A stretch of DNA of 36,931 nt from Capnocytophaga sp. (GTDB lineage Bacteria; Bacteroidota; Bacteroidia; Flavobacteriales; Flavobacteriaceae): positions 1 through 36,931 of the forward strand of contig JAUMUT010000020.1 of assembly GCA_030530525.1 (NCBI GenBank), in the 5' to 3' direction. This document shows, in pieces, positions 1 to 10,419 of the stretch. The translations under genes were made by a program, and so were the position numbers. The notes under the pieces were generated by a model that was not told the DNA's origin, searched no databases, and saw only the letters and a program-made list of their open reading frames with translations. Positions within the stretch are counted from its first letter, which is position 1, and the number at the start of each line of letters is the position of its first letter.

Positions 1-59
1 TCTACCGAGTTAATATTGCATTCTACGGAGCAATAAAAAAATTGTATAATAATTTATTA

Positions 60-2294
60 TTAATTATTTTCAGAAATACCCATCATCATATTATAATGAG
101 CTATATGTCCTGAGTATTCAAATATTTTTCTAAATACTTTCATATATATTTCTGTAGTTTCATCTTGTGTATCTATTTCCAAAGCATCAGGAAAACAATG
201 AGAACCATCGTTTATCCAATAATATAGAGATCTACATATTTGTTGTTCTTCTAAATTAGGAAAATCTTTTATGATTTTCTCTTCATCTTTATAAGATCCC
301 AAAACTTTAAAGTAGTTTTCCAAAATTCTTCGCATTATATTTTGTATTGTTATTGTAGAAGTTATATTTTTAGATTGCAATTCTTTCCATAACAACTGAT
401 AAGAGGAATTTATAGGATTTTCTTTATCATATGATTGTATAGAACTAATATTTCCATTTTTACGCAAAATCCAATAATTTAATTTATCACTTTTTGCTCC
501 TCTATCCATAAAAGAAACCTCTTTATGGAAATAAACATTATGTGTTAGTAAAATAATTTGTTTTATATTTCCTTTGTATTCATTGTCTTTCATCTCTTTT
601 ATCAAATCTTTTATCAAAGTACTAACAATAAATAATACATTACTATCTAAACTTGAAATGGGATCATCAATTACTAAAATTTTATCCTCGTTTACAACAT
701 CTGCAGAATCTCCTCCTTTGACCTTTTGATAATAATATAAAAAGGTGATAAAGGTTATTTCTCCTTCGCTTAATGTTTTTTGTGCGTCAGACCCATCTTC
801 TCTTTGAATTTCATAAAAACCATTCTCAGAAGAAGGTACTATTTTAAAATTAAGAAATCCAAACGAATTTAAAAGCCTATTAATTTCATCTATGGTAGGT
901 TGTATACTTGTTACATTTTGATTTAATTCTTTTATTTTTTTGTCAATCTCTCTATAATCATTTCTATTTTTTTCTAAAGAATTATTTAATCCGTTTATAC
1001 TTTTCTCTAAGTTATTTTTTTCTTTGTTGAAAGATTCTATCTTTGATTTATATTCTTCTGTAAGATATTTCCACACTAAAGTTATTAATTTATTTTTTTC
1101 TGTTTGGAAATTTTCAACCGTACGATTATAATTTTCTATCTCTTTATTAGCTGAAACGATTAAGTTTAATATAAGTTCTAATTGCTCTTTTAGAAAAACT
1201 AAATCAATACTTCTACTAGGTTCTTTTAGTTTGCTATTTAATAATTCTTTATTGTTGTCATATTGACTAATTAAAGTTCTTATATATGTGGAAAAGATGT
1301 CCAAATTTAATTTTGAAGAATTGATATTCTTCTGGTTAGTTTCAATAATACTTAATTGATTTATAAGATTTTGAACTGACATCTCATATTTTTGTTTTAG
1401 TTCTTTTAAACAAGATATATCACTAATATAGTTTTCATTAAAAAAGCTATTCAATTTTTCTCTAAAATCTTCTGTAATTGTTCTTTCTTGACAAAAAGGA
1501 CAAATATCACTTTCCTCTTGTAGATAATTTTTCCCTTCATATACCCAATCACTAATATTTAAATGGTTTATTAATCCTGCTATATCAATATCAGCTTTTC
1601 CTACTATTTTCTTCTTCCAAATGGGATTATTTTCTATTTCTAAAATAGTATCAAATGAAATAGTATTTATTAACTCTATCATTTGAGGATATTTTCCAAA
1701 AAGAATATTAGCTTTTTCTTTTAATTGTTCATAAGTTAATATATTTGAATTATTACTTTTAAATTCATCTTCCAATCTATTTCTAAACTTATTTTTGCTT
1801 TTTATAGCCCCTGAAAAAGCTTCTGAAAAATCATTTTCATATTCCCTTTTTAAGTTATTCCAACAATCCTCATCAAATTTATTTTCAAGATTTTGTTTTT
1901 CTAACTCTATTTTTTCTAATTGCTTTTTTCTTTCTAAACCTTGTTCTTTAATAGAATTTAATTTTTCTTTTAGGGTATTGATTTCAGCAATTTGTTCTGT
2001 AGTAGCCTGACCAAGAGTGAAAATTCCTTTTAATTTTTCTTGTCCAAAATTTATTTCACGAAATTTTCTATTATACACGAGTGTTTTTATAGGAGTATTA
2101 TTTCTCCATTCAATAGAACATTCTTTATATTTACTATCATTTTCAATTTCAATATCACCAACAAGGTAATTAGAGATAGTTGTTTTTCCTGTTCCATTAG
2201 CTCCATAAATAAAATTTACTTTTTTTAAATTATTGATCTGAATACCTTCATTATTATAGGTTGCTACATTCTTTATTGTAATAGAGTTTATCAT
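60..2294 (-). CDS. AAA_13 family ATPase, RloC/PrrC-like anticodon nuclease candidate
   Basis: Soluble 744-residue protein. It has an N-terminal P-loop (GANGTGKT, residues 31-38), a long coiled-coil middle (about 100-490) interrupted by a CPFC pair (C265, C268) resembling the zinc hook of Rad50 and RloC, an ABC-type signature LSEGE (508-512), a Walker B/D-loop VIDDPISSLD (541-550) and a switch His in the motif LLTHN. The last 90 residues carry R655-x3-E659 and, 40 residues later, H699 in the motif NDGSH. PrrC-type anticodon nucleases use an Arg-x3-Glu...His triad, so an RNA-cutting C-terminal domain is inferred, not proven. Members of this family are tRNA anticodon nucleases that act as phage-infection or DNA-damage effectors. 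The gene is very AT-rich compared with its upstream neighbour, which suggests acquisition. No restriction-modification genes are seen here, but the window ends just downstream. Alternative: an SMC-like defence ATPase without nuclease activity. Confidence 0.8.
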   Translation of the reverse strand: MINSITIKNVATYNNEGIQINNLKKVNFIYGANGTGKTTISNYLVGDIEIENDSKYKECSIEWRNNTPIKTLVYNRKFREINFGQEKLKGIFTLGQATTEQIAEINTLKEKLNSIKEQGLERKKQLEKIELEKQNLENKFDEDCWNNLKREYENDFSEAFSGAIKSKNKFRNRLEDEFKSNNSNILTYEQLKEKANILFGKYPQMIELINTISFDTILEIENNPIWKKKIVGKADIDIAGLINHLNISDWVYEGKNYLQEESDICPFCQERTITEDFREKLNSFFNENYISDISCLKELKQKYEMSVQNLINQLSIIETNQKNINSSKLNLDIFSTYIRTLISQYDNNKELLNSKLKEPSRSIDLVFLKEQLELILNLIVSANKEIENYNRTVENFQTEKNKLITLVWKYLTEEYKSKIESFNKEKNNLEKSINGLNNSLEKNRNDYREIDKKIKELNQNVTSIQPTIDEINRLLNSFGFLNFKIVPSSENGFYEIQREDGSDAQKTLSEGEITFITFLYYYQKVKGGDSADVVNEDKILVIDDPISSLDSNVLFIVSTLIKDLIKEMKDNEYKGNIKQIILLTHNVYFHKEVSFMDRGAKSDKLNYWILRKNGNISSIQSYDKENPINSSYQLLWKELQSKNITSTITIQNIMRRILENYFKVLGSYKDEEKIIKDFPNLEEQQICRSLYYWINDGSHCFPDALEIDTQDETTEIYMKVFRKIFEYSGHIAHYNMMMGISENN

Positions 2295-2340
2295 AAAATC
2301 ATTCTTTTAAATTCTTACTACATATTTTTCATTACAAAAG

Positions 2341-2374
2341 ACTTTGACAAAGTCTCAAAACTTTGTCAAAGTTA
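2341..2374 (-). promoter_or_regulatory. Double palindrome overlapping a -7 element, upstream of the AAA_13 gene
   Basis: Two 13-bp palindromes, ACTTTGACAAAGT (2341-2353) and ACTTTGTCAAAGT (2360-2372), are separated by 6 bp and are exact reverse complements of each other. The element can therefore fold as one 13-bp hairpin or bind two dimers. On the minus strand TAACTTTG (2374-2367) fits the Bacteroidota -7 consensus TAnnTTTG and overlaps the right palindrome. No convincing -33 TTG is seen. It could be an operator/promoter of the AAA_13 gene, or a terminator for the ABC-F gene whose stop codon lies just upstream; the T-run after the stem is weak. Confidence 0.5.
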
Positions 2375-2384
2375 ATGTAAGTTA

Positions 2385-4028
<1,644 letters not shown>

Positions 4029-4032
4029 TTAA

Positions 4033-4524
4033 TTAAAGATCTACGGTAAAAATAACGTTAAGTTGGTTGTCTAAGGCGTGCTGATAAAATTCTAAAATAC
4101 CTTTGCTCCAATCTAATAAATAGTTGAGTTCGTCTTCATCTTTTGGTAGAGAATATTCGTCTTCTCGAATATCTTCAAAATTATTTTTTATGATTTCTTG
4201 AAGGTTGTTTATTTCTAAGTAATCTACGATTTCTTTAATGTCTTTGGCTTTTTTCAAAGAAATGATTTCATTATTATAATCACAGATAATTTCTCCTCCG
4301 AAAATAATATTGTAAGGCACTTTATTTCCTTCTTTCCACGTGCCTTCTCCAAGACAAAACTGAATACCTTCCCACGCCATATCCAATTCCCAACAATCTT
4401 CTGTGGCAAATAATTCTGCTTGGATTTCATCTACCATATATTCGTATCGTTCTTCTATTTTTTGGGCTTTCAGTTGTGCTAATTCTTCATCAGTAATAGC
4501 GTAAAGCATTCCTAATCGTGCCAT
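4033..4524 (-). CDS. DUF1877 (YfbM-like) family protein
   Basis: Small acidic cytoplasmic protein of 163 residues without signal peptide or membrane segment. The start (ARLGMLYAITDEELAQL), the central WEGIQFCLGEG segment and the closing stretch in which residues form a helix then FTVDL fit the DUF1877/YfbM family by eye. No biochemical function is known for the family. It is first in a probable minus-strand pair with the ABC-F gene and is divergent from the Sus-like operon. A TATTTTTG -7 element lies 28 bp upstream of its ATG. Confidence 0.75.
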   Translation of the reverse strand: MARLGMLYAITDEELAQLKAQKIEERYEYMVDEIQAELFATEDCWELDMAWEGIQFCLGEGTWKEGNKVPYNIIFGGEIICDYNNEIISLKKAKDIKEIVDYLEINNLQEIIKNNFEDIREDEYSLPKDEDELNYLLDWSKGILEFYQHALDNQLNVIFTVDL

Positions 4525-4551
4525 AATATATTGATTTTAAATTTAAAAATG

Positions 4552-4559
4552 CAAAAATA
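4552..4559 (-). promoter_or_regulatory. -7 element for the DUF1877 gene
   Basis: TATTTTTG on the minus strand matches TAnnTTTG and is suitably placed before the ATG at 4524. No clear -33 TTG is seen, so this is a partial match. Confidence 0.4.
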
Positions 4560-4674
4560 AGTAATATTTGTAAGATACGAAAAATAATTGTAAATATTAG
4601 ATTAAAAAGATAATAAAAAATTCAAAAACGATTATCAATTTAATGTTAAAGTTAATCTTATTTTTTATTTAGAT

Positions 4675-4695
4675 AAGATAAAAATACTATCTTTG
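4675..4695 (+). promoter_or_regulatory. Promoter of the Sus-like operon
   Basis: TATCTTTG (4688-4695) is an exact Bacteroidota -7 element 24 bp before the susC-like ATG. It is overlapped by an inverted repeat AAGATA-N7-TATCTT (4675-4693), a possible operator. The -33 region is AT-rich with no clear TTG, so an activator or alternative sigma factor may be needed. Confidence 0.6.
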
Positions 4696-4719
4696 CAACC
4701 CAAAATTTAGAATAACGTT

Positions 4720-7700
4720 ATGAAATACATATTATTAGGTTGGATAAGTATTCTATCCTTTGCCTTATCTGCCCAAAATATTTATACGCTTAAAGGCTTG
4801 GTAAAAGACCAAGAAGGTGTTCCCTTAGAAGGGGTAACGTTACAAATATCAGGTACTTACGAAGGAATTACAACTACCAAAAACGGAACTTTTGTTATTC
4901 AAACACATCTTCCGCAAGGAGAATTGGTATTTACTTTTATAGGTATGAAAACCATAAAGCGTCCTTTTCAAGGCAATACCAATTTTCAAATAACAATGCA
5001 AGAAGATTTATTGGTGCTTGATGGTGTGCAAGTTACTGCAAAACAGAATATTAACGAAATTGATGTACGAGCCAAGACAGGTAATGTTGGTTCGGTAAAA
5101 GTAGAACAAATCAAAAATATTCCTGTGGCAAGTATGGCTCTCGCACTACAAGGAAAAGTACCAGGATTGCGCATCATCAATAGGGGAGAGTTAGGGCAAA
5201 AACCTCAAATTCGCATTCGCGGAAATTCGTCTTTGCGCAAAGGAGATGACGCCAATCAGCCACTTTTTATTTTGGACGGAAAAATGATTTCCGCCGATAC
5301 ATTTTATTATCTAAATCCAGAAGATATTAAGGATATGAAAGTCCTTAAAGATGCCGTAGCTACTGCTCTTTACGGAATAAAAGCCTCTAACGGAGTGATA
5401 GAAATTACTTCCAAGCGAGGAGGAGAAAAACGTTTTAATTATCATACGCAAACGGGTTTTACTTTCGCCTCCCCTTTGAAAGTACAACTGATGAATAGCT
5501 CCGAAAAACTCGAATTGGAGCGTTTATTAAAAAATGAAGGAACGCCAGGCTATTTGTACAGCGAAGAATATATTAACAGACGATATGGCGGTACTTCGGA
5601 GCTTACGGCACGCCTTGCCGAGGGGCAACATAAGCTCGATTCTCTTCGGGCTATCAATACCAATTGGCATAAAGAATTAACCAATTTACAGATTTTTCAA
5701 AAGCACGACCTTAGTTTCCAGAATGGGAAAGAAAAAAGTGCTTATTATTTCTCCTTAGGCTATTTACAACAAGATGGACAGATAAAAGGCAATGATTTAC
5801 GCCGTATTTCGGCTCGTCTTGCTCTTGACCAAGCTCTGGCAGAGAATGCGATAATCACGCTTTCCGTCAATGGGGCTTATGCAAAAACGAACACCCCAAA
5901 CGGAGCAAATTTTTCCACAGAAGAACTTATTTATCGGCTCAATCCGTACGAAACGAAAAATTCTAAACGACTTTATTCGTACCCCAATCGTAGTTATTCG
6001 GATTTATTTAATCAATTTTCGCAAGAAAATACAACAAAAAACTTAGGAACGTCTCTTAGTTTTAACTGGAAAATACTTCCCAATCTGGAACTTTCTGCTA
6101 TCACTGGTTTAGATTTTTCTCTTACAGAAGATTTACAAATTACTCCTGAAACAGCCTTTTCCGAAAGAAATTCAGGGCGCGCTCGTAATGCACTTGGCAC
6201 ACTTGTTCAATCCAAAAATACATTAACTAATTTTACTTCCAATATACGTGTAAATTATGAAAAAGCCATTGGCAAACACGAATTTACAATCGGTGCAAAT
6301 GCCGATAATTACACTTCTATTACCGATAATCTTTCTGTTACAGGACACGGATTGTACGGAAACATTCGTTCAGTAGCTGCCATTGACAATTCCTTGACAG
6401 GAGCAGGCGCACCATCGGTAGGCGGAAGGAAACAAACAGACCGCAATCTCGGTTTTGGTGGGCTTTTGGGCTACACCTATAACAGCATTTATAATCTATT
6501 CGGGACGTATAAGCTCGATGCGGCTTCTATTCTTCCTGCTCAAAAGCGTTGGAATGCCGCTTGGGCTATCGGAGCGAGTATTAATGTCAAAAAATATCCT
6601 TTTTTAGAGCAAACAGATTGGCTTAGCCAGTTGGATATTCGTGGTTCGTATGGGCAAACGGCTAACGCTCAGGCTATTTCGCCTTCGCTTATTACCGCTA
6701 CGTTTAAGTATCTTTCTCAAAATTATGCAGATACTCGGCTAATGACTATCAATGCCTTGCCAAACCCAAATTTGAAAGCAGAACAGAATCTTATTACTGA
6801 TTTAGGAATTTCGGCTACTATTTTTAAAACCAATTTTCAATTTTCAGTATATAAAAGAACTACCAAAGATGCTTTGCTCTCTATTCCTATCCCGTCTTCT
6901 TCTGGCTTTGATGTGCAAATGCAAAATATTGGAGTTTTAGAGAATAAAGGAATAGAAGCAAGCCTTTCGCAACCCCTTTACACTTCTGATAATTGGCGAA
7001 TTGTTGTAGGCGGAAATATTTCTTATAATGAAAATAAGGTTATTGACCTCTACGGAAGAGACCGCATTTATACCAGTGCCGACCAAAAGCTCCCCGAATA
7101 CCAAGTTGGCAAATCTACCGAAGCTCTTTACGGGCTCAATTCCACAGGGATAAACCCCATCACAGGCTTACCCGAGTTCATCACGGCCGATGGTAGGCAA
7201 GTGAATGCTACTACTACCTTAACAGGAAATGATTTTATCTATTTAGGACAATCTACCCCGCCCATTAGCGGAAGTATTGACTTTTATATCAATTATAAGA
7301 ATTGGCAATTAAACGCCGATTTCTATTATGCACTCGGTGGTGTGCGTAGTTATTCCAATAGGTATATCAGAGATATTGATAATGCCAGATTTAACGCCGC
7401 CAAAGCCCAACTTACCGATATGTGGTGGCAAATAGGCGATGAAAACAAACGCTACCCAACAGCCTTTTATTCGTCAAGCGCTATTGAGAATCTTTCACAG
7501 GCAAATAATAAAACGTTAATGAAAACAGATTTTATCCGATTTGCTAATTTGTCTTTGCGTTACCAATTTACAAGAGAGCAACTCGCTTCTATCGGAAAAA
7601 TACAATATGCCACCCTTGGCGTAACGGCTACCAATATTGGCGTATGGTCTTCCTATAAAGAAAGTGACCCTGAAACGAGTAATATTGTCAATCCGTTGCC

Positions 7701-7737
7701 TCCAACTATCACTTTAAACCTTAATATTGCCTTTTAA
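4720..7737 (+). CDS. SusC/RagA-type TonB-dependent outer-membrane receptor
   Basis: Outer-membrane importer of 1005 residues. It has a signal peptide (1-18, cleavage after LSA), a carboxypeptidase-regulatory-like domain (about 22-95), a plug domain with the SusC-type segments ALQGKVPGLRI and PLFILDGK (about 110-235, ending ALYGIKASNGVIEITSKRG), and then a large beta-barrel ending in an aromatic residue (NLNIAF). Together with the SusD lipoprotein 9 bp downstream it should form the lidded SusCD pair that takes up large ligands using TonB energy. No glycosidase, sulfatase or sensor lies in the operon, so the substrate may not be a glycan: RagAB imports peptides, and a Sus-like system of C. canimorsus takes iron from transferrin. 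The substrate cannot be read from the sequence. Confidence 0.95.
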   Translation: MKYILLGWISILSFALSAQNIYTLKGLVKDQEGVPLEGVTLQISGTYEGITTTKNGTFVIQTHLPQGELVFTFIGMKTIKRPFQGNTNFQITMQEDLLVLDGVQVTAKQNINEIDVRAKTGNVGSVKVEQIKNIPVASMALALQGKVPGLRIINRGELGQKPQIRIRGNSSLRKGDDANQPLFILDGKMISADTFYYLNPEDIKDMKVLKDAVATALYGIKASNGVIEITSKRGGEKRFNYHTQTGFTFASPLKVQLMNSSEKLELERLLKNEGTPGYLYSEEYINRRYGGTSELTARLAEGQHKLDSLRAINTNWHKELTNLQIFQKHDLSFQNGKEKSAYYFSLGYLQQDGQIKGNDLRRISARLALDQALAENAIITLSVNGAYAKTNTPNGANFSTEELIYRLNPYETKNSKRLYSYPNRSYSDLFNQFSQENTTKNLGTSLSFNWKILPNLELSAITGLDFSLTEDLQITPETAFSERNSGRARNALGTLVQSKNTLTNFTSNIRVNYEKAIGKHEFTIGANADNYTSITDNLSVTGHGLYGNIRSVAAIDNSLTGAGAPSVGGRKQTDRNLGFGGLLGYTYNSIYNLFGTYKLDAASILPAQKRWNAAWAIGASINVKKYPFLEQTDWLSQLDIRGSYGQTANAQAISPSLITATFKYLSQNYADTRLMTINALPNPNLKAEQNLITDLGISATIFKTNFQFSVYKRTTKDALLSIPIPSSSGFDVQMQNIGVLENKGIEASLSQPLYTSDNWRIVVGGNISYNENKVIDLYGRDRIYTSADQKLPEYQVGKSTEALYGLNSTGINPITGLPEFITADGRQVNATTTLTGNDFIYLGQSTPPISGSIDFYINYKNWQLNADFYYALGGVRSYSNRYIRDIDNARFNAAKAQLTDMWWQIGDENKRYPTAFYSSSAIENLSQANNKTLMKTDFIRFANLSLRYQFTREQLASIGKIQYATLGVTATNIGVWSSYKESDPETSNIVNPLPPTITLNLNIAF

Positions 7738-7746
7738 ATCCGTAAA

Positions 7747-9135
7747 ATGAAAAAAATAAACCTACTTTTAGTCTTTTGTATTGCATTTTTTAGCATAAAT
7801 TGCTCCTTAGACCTCCCACCAGAAGATGAAGTAAGCGATCCAGACGCTATTACTTCGGTTATTTCTGCGGAAAGAGCCCTCGCTTCGGCGTATATTTCTT
7901 ATGATGCCTTTAACGATGCCTTCTATTGGGTGCTTCGGAGTGATGATTTGCAGCCAACTACCTATCTTTCTCGGGATATTAGCCTAAAAAACTCCTACGA
8001 TTGGACAGATAGACAGCTCATTTTAGATGCCGATAACCTCTGGAAGAACCTTTATAACACCATTGCCCGTTGTAATGTCCTTTTGGAGAGATTGCAAAAC
8101 GTAAATACCACCTCAACGGCAGAAGAACGCGAGCTTCAACTTATCCGTCAGAGAACTTCTTACCTAAAAGCACTCTGTTATTTTGATTTGTTACGTATTT
8201 TTTGCCCTACTTTTGGAGTTTCAGGCAATGAAGCATACGGAATTTTAGAAAAATCAGCCTTTAACCTGACTAACAATCAGCAAAGACTCTCTCAAAATCA
8301 ATCCGTATCGCTAATAAATAGCCTATTATCTATTTCCGCAGTAGAAGATACCAATACTTATTACATTACCCCCGATGTGGCAACCATTTTACAGGCAAAA
8401 TTAGCCCTTTGGACAGGCAACACTTCCCAAACCATTACTTTGGCTCAGCCTATTTATGATAAATATAAAGCGCAAATCACTTCGCAGGCGGTGGCTACTA
8501 TTTGGTCAAGGAATACATCTCCTTTACGACTATTTGCCTTAGATACCAAAAATACAACTACTTCTCCGTTTATGAAATTGGAGTATAGCGCAACCTTAGA
8601 TGACTATCTGGTAGTAAATTCTTCTATTACTTTTGCGAATAAAGACCTTCGTAAAGACGTGTATAGCATTGCTAACCCAAATGGGCAAGCTACTTTTCTG
8701 TTAGGAAAGTACAGAAAACAAGCCAGAGAGCGTGAGCAAGCCTCTTATTTTACTATTATGCGCGTGGCAGAGCTTCCGTTTCTTTTGGCAGAAGCCTACA
8801 TAAAGCAAGGCGACAAAAATACAGCCTTTTCTATGATAAATGAAGTGCTAACCGCTCGTGGAGCTACCAATATTTCCTCTTCGGAAACCGATATTTCGGC
8901 TTTGCTTTCTATTCTTTTTACAGAAAAACGAAAAGAATTTGTTGGCGAACCCCTTCGTTTCTTTGACTTGAAACAAAACCAATTACCCATAGACCGAACC
9001 ACCTCTATTAACACCACAATTACCATTCCAGCGATCGATTATCGTTGGACACTCCCCATTCCTGCCTCTGAAAAACTATACAACCCCACCATTTTACAAA
9101 ATAATGGCTGGAATGTAGGCGAAGGAAGAAACTAA
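7747..9135 (+). CDS. SusD/RagB-type outer-membrane lipoprotein
   Basis: Surface lipoprotein of 462 residues with lipobox FSINC (Cys19). A SusD-like helical fold is indicated by the N-terminal SusD region (ALASAYISYDAFND, about 43-56), the tetratricopeptide-like helices with the motif ELQLIRQRTSYLKALCYFDLLR (about 140-160; family typical LRA-Y-dL-R), and the C-terminal segment EKRKEFVGEPLRFFDLKQ that is diagnostic of the family. It is expected to act as the lid and ligand-capture subunit of the SusC-like barrel encoded 9 bp upstream. Ligand unknown. Confidence 0.93.
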   Translation: MKKINLLLVFCIAFFSINCSLDLPPEDEVSDPDAITSVISAERALASAYISYDAFNDAFYWVLRSDDLQPTTYLSRDISLKNSYDWTDRQLILDADNLWKNLYNTIARCNVLLERLQNVNTTSTAEERELQLIRQRTSYLKALCYFDLLRIFCPTFGVSGNEAYGILEKSAFNLTNNQQRLSQNQSVSLINSLLSISAVEDTNTYYITPDVATILQAKLALWTGNTSQTITLAQPIYDKYKAQITSQAVATIWSRNTSPLRLFALDTKNTTTSPFMKLEYSATLDDYLVVNSSITFANKDLRKDVYSIANPNGQATFLLGKYRKQAREREQASYFTIMRVAELPFLLAEAYIKQGDKNTAFSMINEVLTARGATNISSSETDISALLSILFTEKRKEFVGEPLRFFDLKQNQLPIDRTTSINTTITIPAIDYRWTLPIPASEKLYNPTILQNNGWNVGEGRN

Positions 9136-9159
9136 GTAACATATTTAATTCATTATAGT

Positions 9160-10374
9160 ATGAAAAAAATTAAATTTTCATTAAAAATTGCTGCTCTTGC
9201 AGTACTAACATTCATTGGCTGTTCCAAAGATAATGATAGCCAAGTACAATATTCCGGAGAAAATCGGGTATATATCACTGCCGAAGGCGATAAAAGCCTT
9301 ACCATAGGCGAGGCTGACCAAAAAATAGAAGCCAAAATATCTCTTACTACCAAAGTAGATACTAATACATCTCTTCAATTAAAGGTAGTAGATGCACAAG
9401 GGCAAACATCAGACCTTGTTAGCCTTTCCGCTAATCCTATTTCTATACAAAAAGATGGAAAAGAAGCTACTTTTACCATCACTTTGGCAGAAAATAAGAG
9501 CGTAACTGAAGAGCAACGCCTTAAAGTTACCTTTGAACCTGTAACAGGGCTTACCGCACAAGAAGATTTGCAAATCGTAGTAAAACCAAGCCTTACTATT
9601 GCCTCACTTACCACAGCACAACGTCAATTGTTAGATGCTTATAAGGCAAAAGGAATGGATTTGTATCCTTTTATGGGTAAAGTAAAGGTAACAGGAAGTA
9701 TTTTTAGCCCTGCGGACGGTTATGATGACTTTGCAACAGAATTTACAAGACCAATTGAAGGAAATTCTATTATTTCTCTTAGCGAAACTGCTTCCGATAC
9801 TCCTGTATTAACAATGACAGAGAACCCAATGGGATTAACTGAGTTTTGGTATTACCTTCTTAGGAAAAATACAGTAGAAAATACCGCTTATTTTCCTCTA
9901 ACGGAAGAAGAAAAAGAATACGCATCTCCTGTGGCTCAGGCTATTAGTCGTCTGATAAATTGGAATGCAAGTAGCCAAGAAACTTTGGCGGTTACTTTAG
10001 ATAATATAAAGATAGGAACACCTACCAACGGAGTTAGCCAAATAGAATTTATCCATAAACAAACGAATAAATACGATACCGAAATAAGTGTAGTGCCTTT
10101 CCAATTCACATATTCTGCTAACGAAAGATTTAAAAAGCTAATAGCAGAAGGTAATGCCGAAGCCTTAGAGAATGATGGGCAAGATGGAGGCCCCAACCCT
10201 GCATTGTATCTAAACCATACCGATATTTTAAAAGATGAATATAGCGGAGTAGGCTTTAAAGCATCTTCGGGAACGATTAATTTCACTGAAAAGAAAATGA
10301 CGTTTGAGTTTTTAATCTCTCACGAGAAAGGCGGAGGCTACATAAATGTAAAAGTAGAGTACCAAGCCTTATAA
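9160..10374 (+). CDS. Lipoprotein of the Sus-like operon, function unknown
   Basis: 404-residue lipoprotein with lipobox TFIGC (Cys21), followed by SKDND, which fits the acidic/Lys surface-export signal described for Capnocytophaga lipoproteins. Residues about 30-150 look like a beta-sandwich (alternating strands, ENKSVTEEQRLKVTF) of the Calx-beta/Ig type that often precedes ligand-binding domains. Residues 150-404 form a mixed domain with a glycine/asparagine-rich NDGQDGGPNPALY loop and a closing beta-sheet. It sits third in the operon, the place usually held by SusE/SusF-like accessory binding proteins. It may belong to a Bacteroidota-specific DUF family (DUF4929 is my best guess, unverified). 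No enzymatic motif was recognised. Confidence 0.8.
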   Translation: MKKIKFSLKIAALAVLTFIGCSKDNDSQVQYSGENRVYITAEGDKSLTIGEADQKIEAKISLTTKVDTNTSLQLKVVDAQGQTSDLVSLSANPISIQKDGKEATFTITLAENKSVTEEQRLKVTFEPVTGLTAQEDLQIVVKPSLTIASLTTAQRQLLDAYKAKGMDLYPFMGKVKVTGSIFSPADGYDDFATEFTRPIEGNSIISLSETASDTPVLTMTENPMGLTEFWYYLLRKNTVENTAYFPLTEEEKEYASPVAQAISRLINWNASSQETLAVTLDNIKIGTPTNGVSQIEFIHKQTNKYDTEISVVPFQFTYSANERFKKLIAEGNAEALENDGQDGGPNPALYLNHTDILKDEYSGVGFKASSGTINFTEKKMTFEFLISHEKGGGYINVKVEYQAL

Positions 10375-10419
10375 AAAGCAAGCAAAAATCCAAAATTTTA
10401 ATGATAAACAAAACTAAAA

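Noticed and set aside
1-59. Coding sequence or terminator at the left edge
   Set aside because: Short AT-rich sequence with no clear stem or reading frame.
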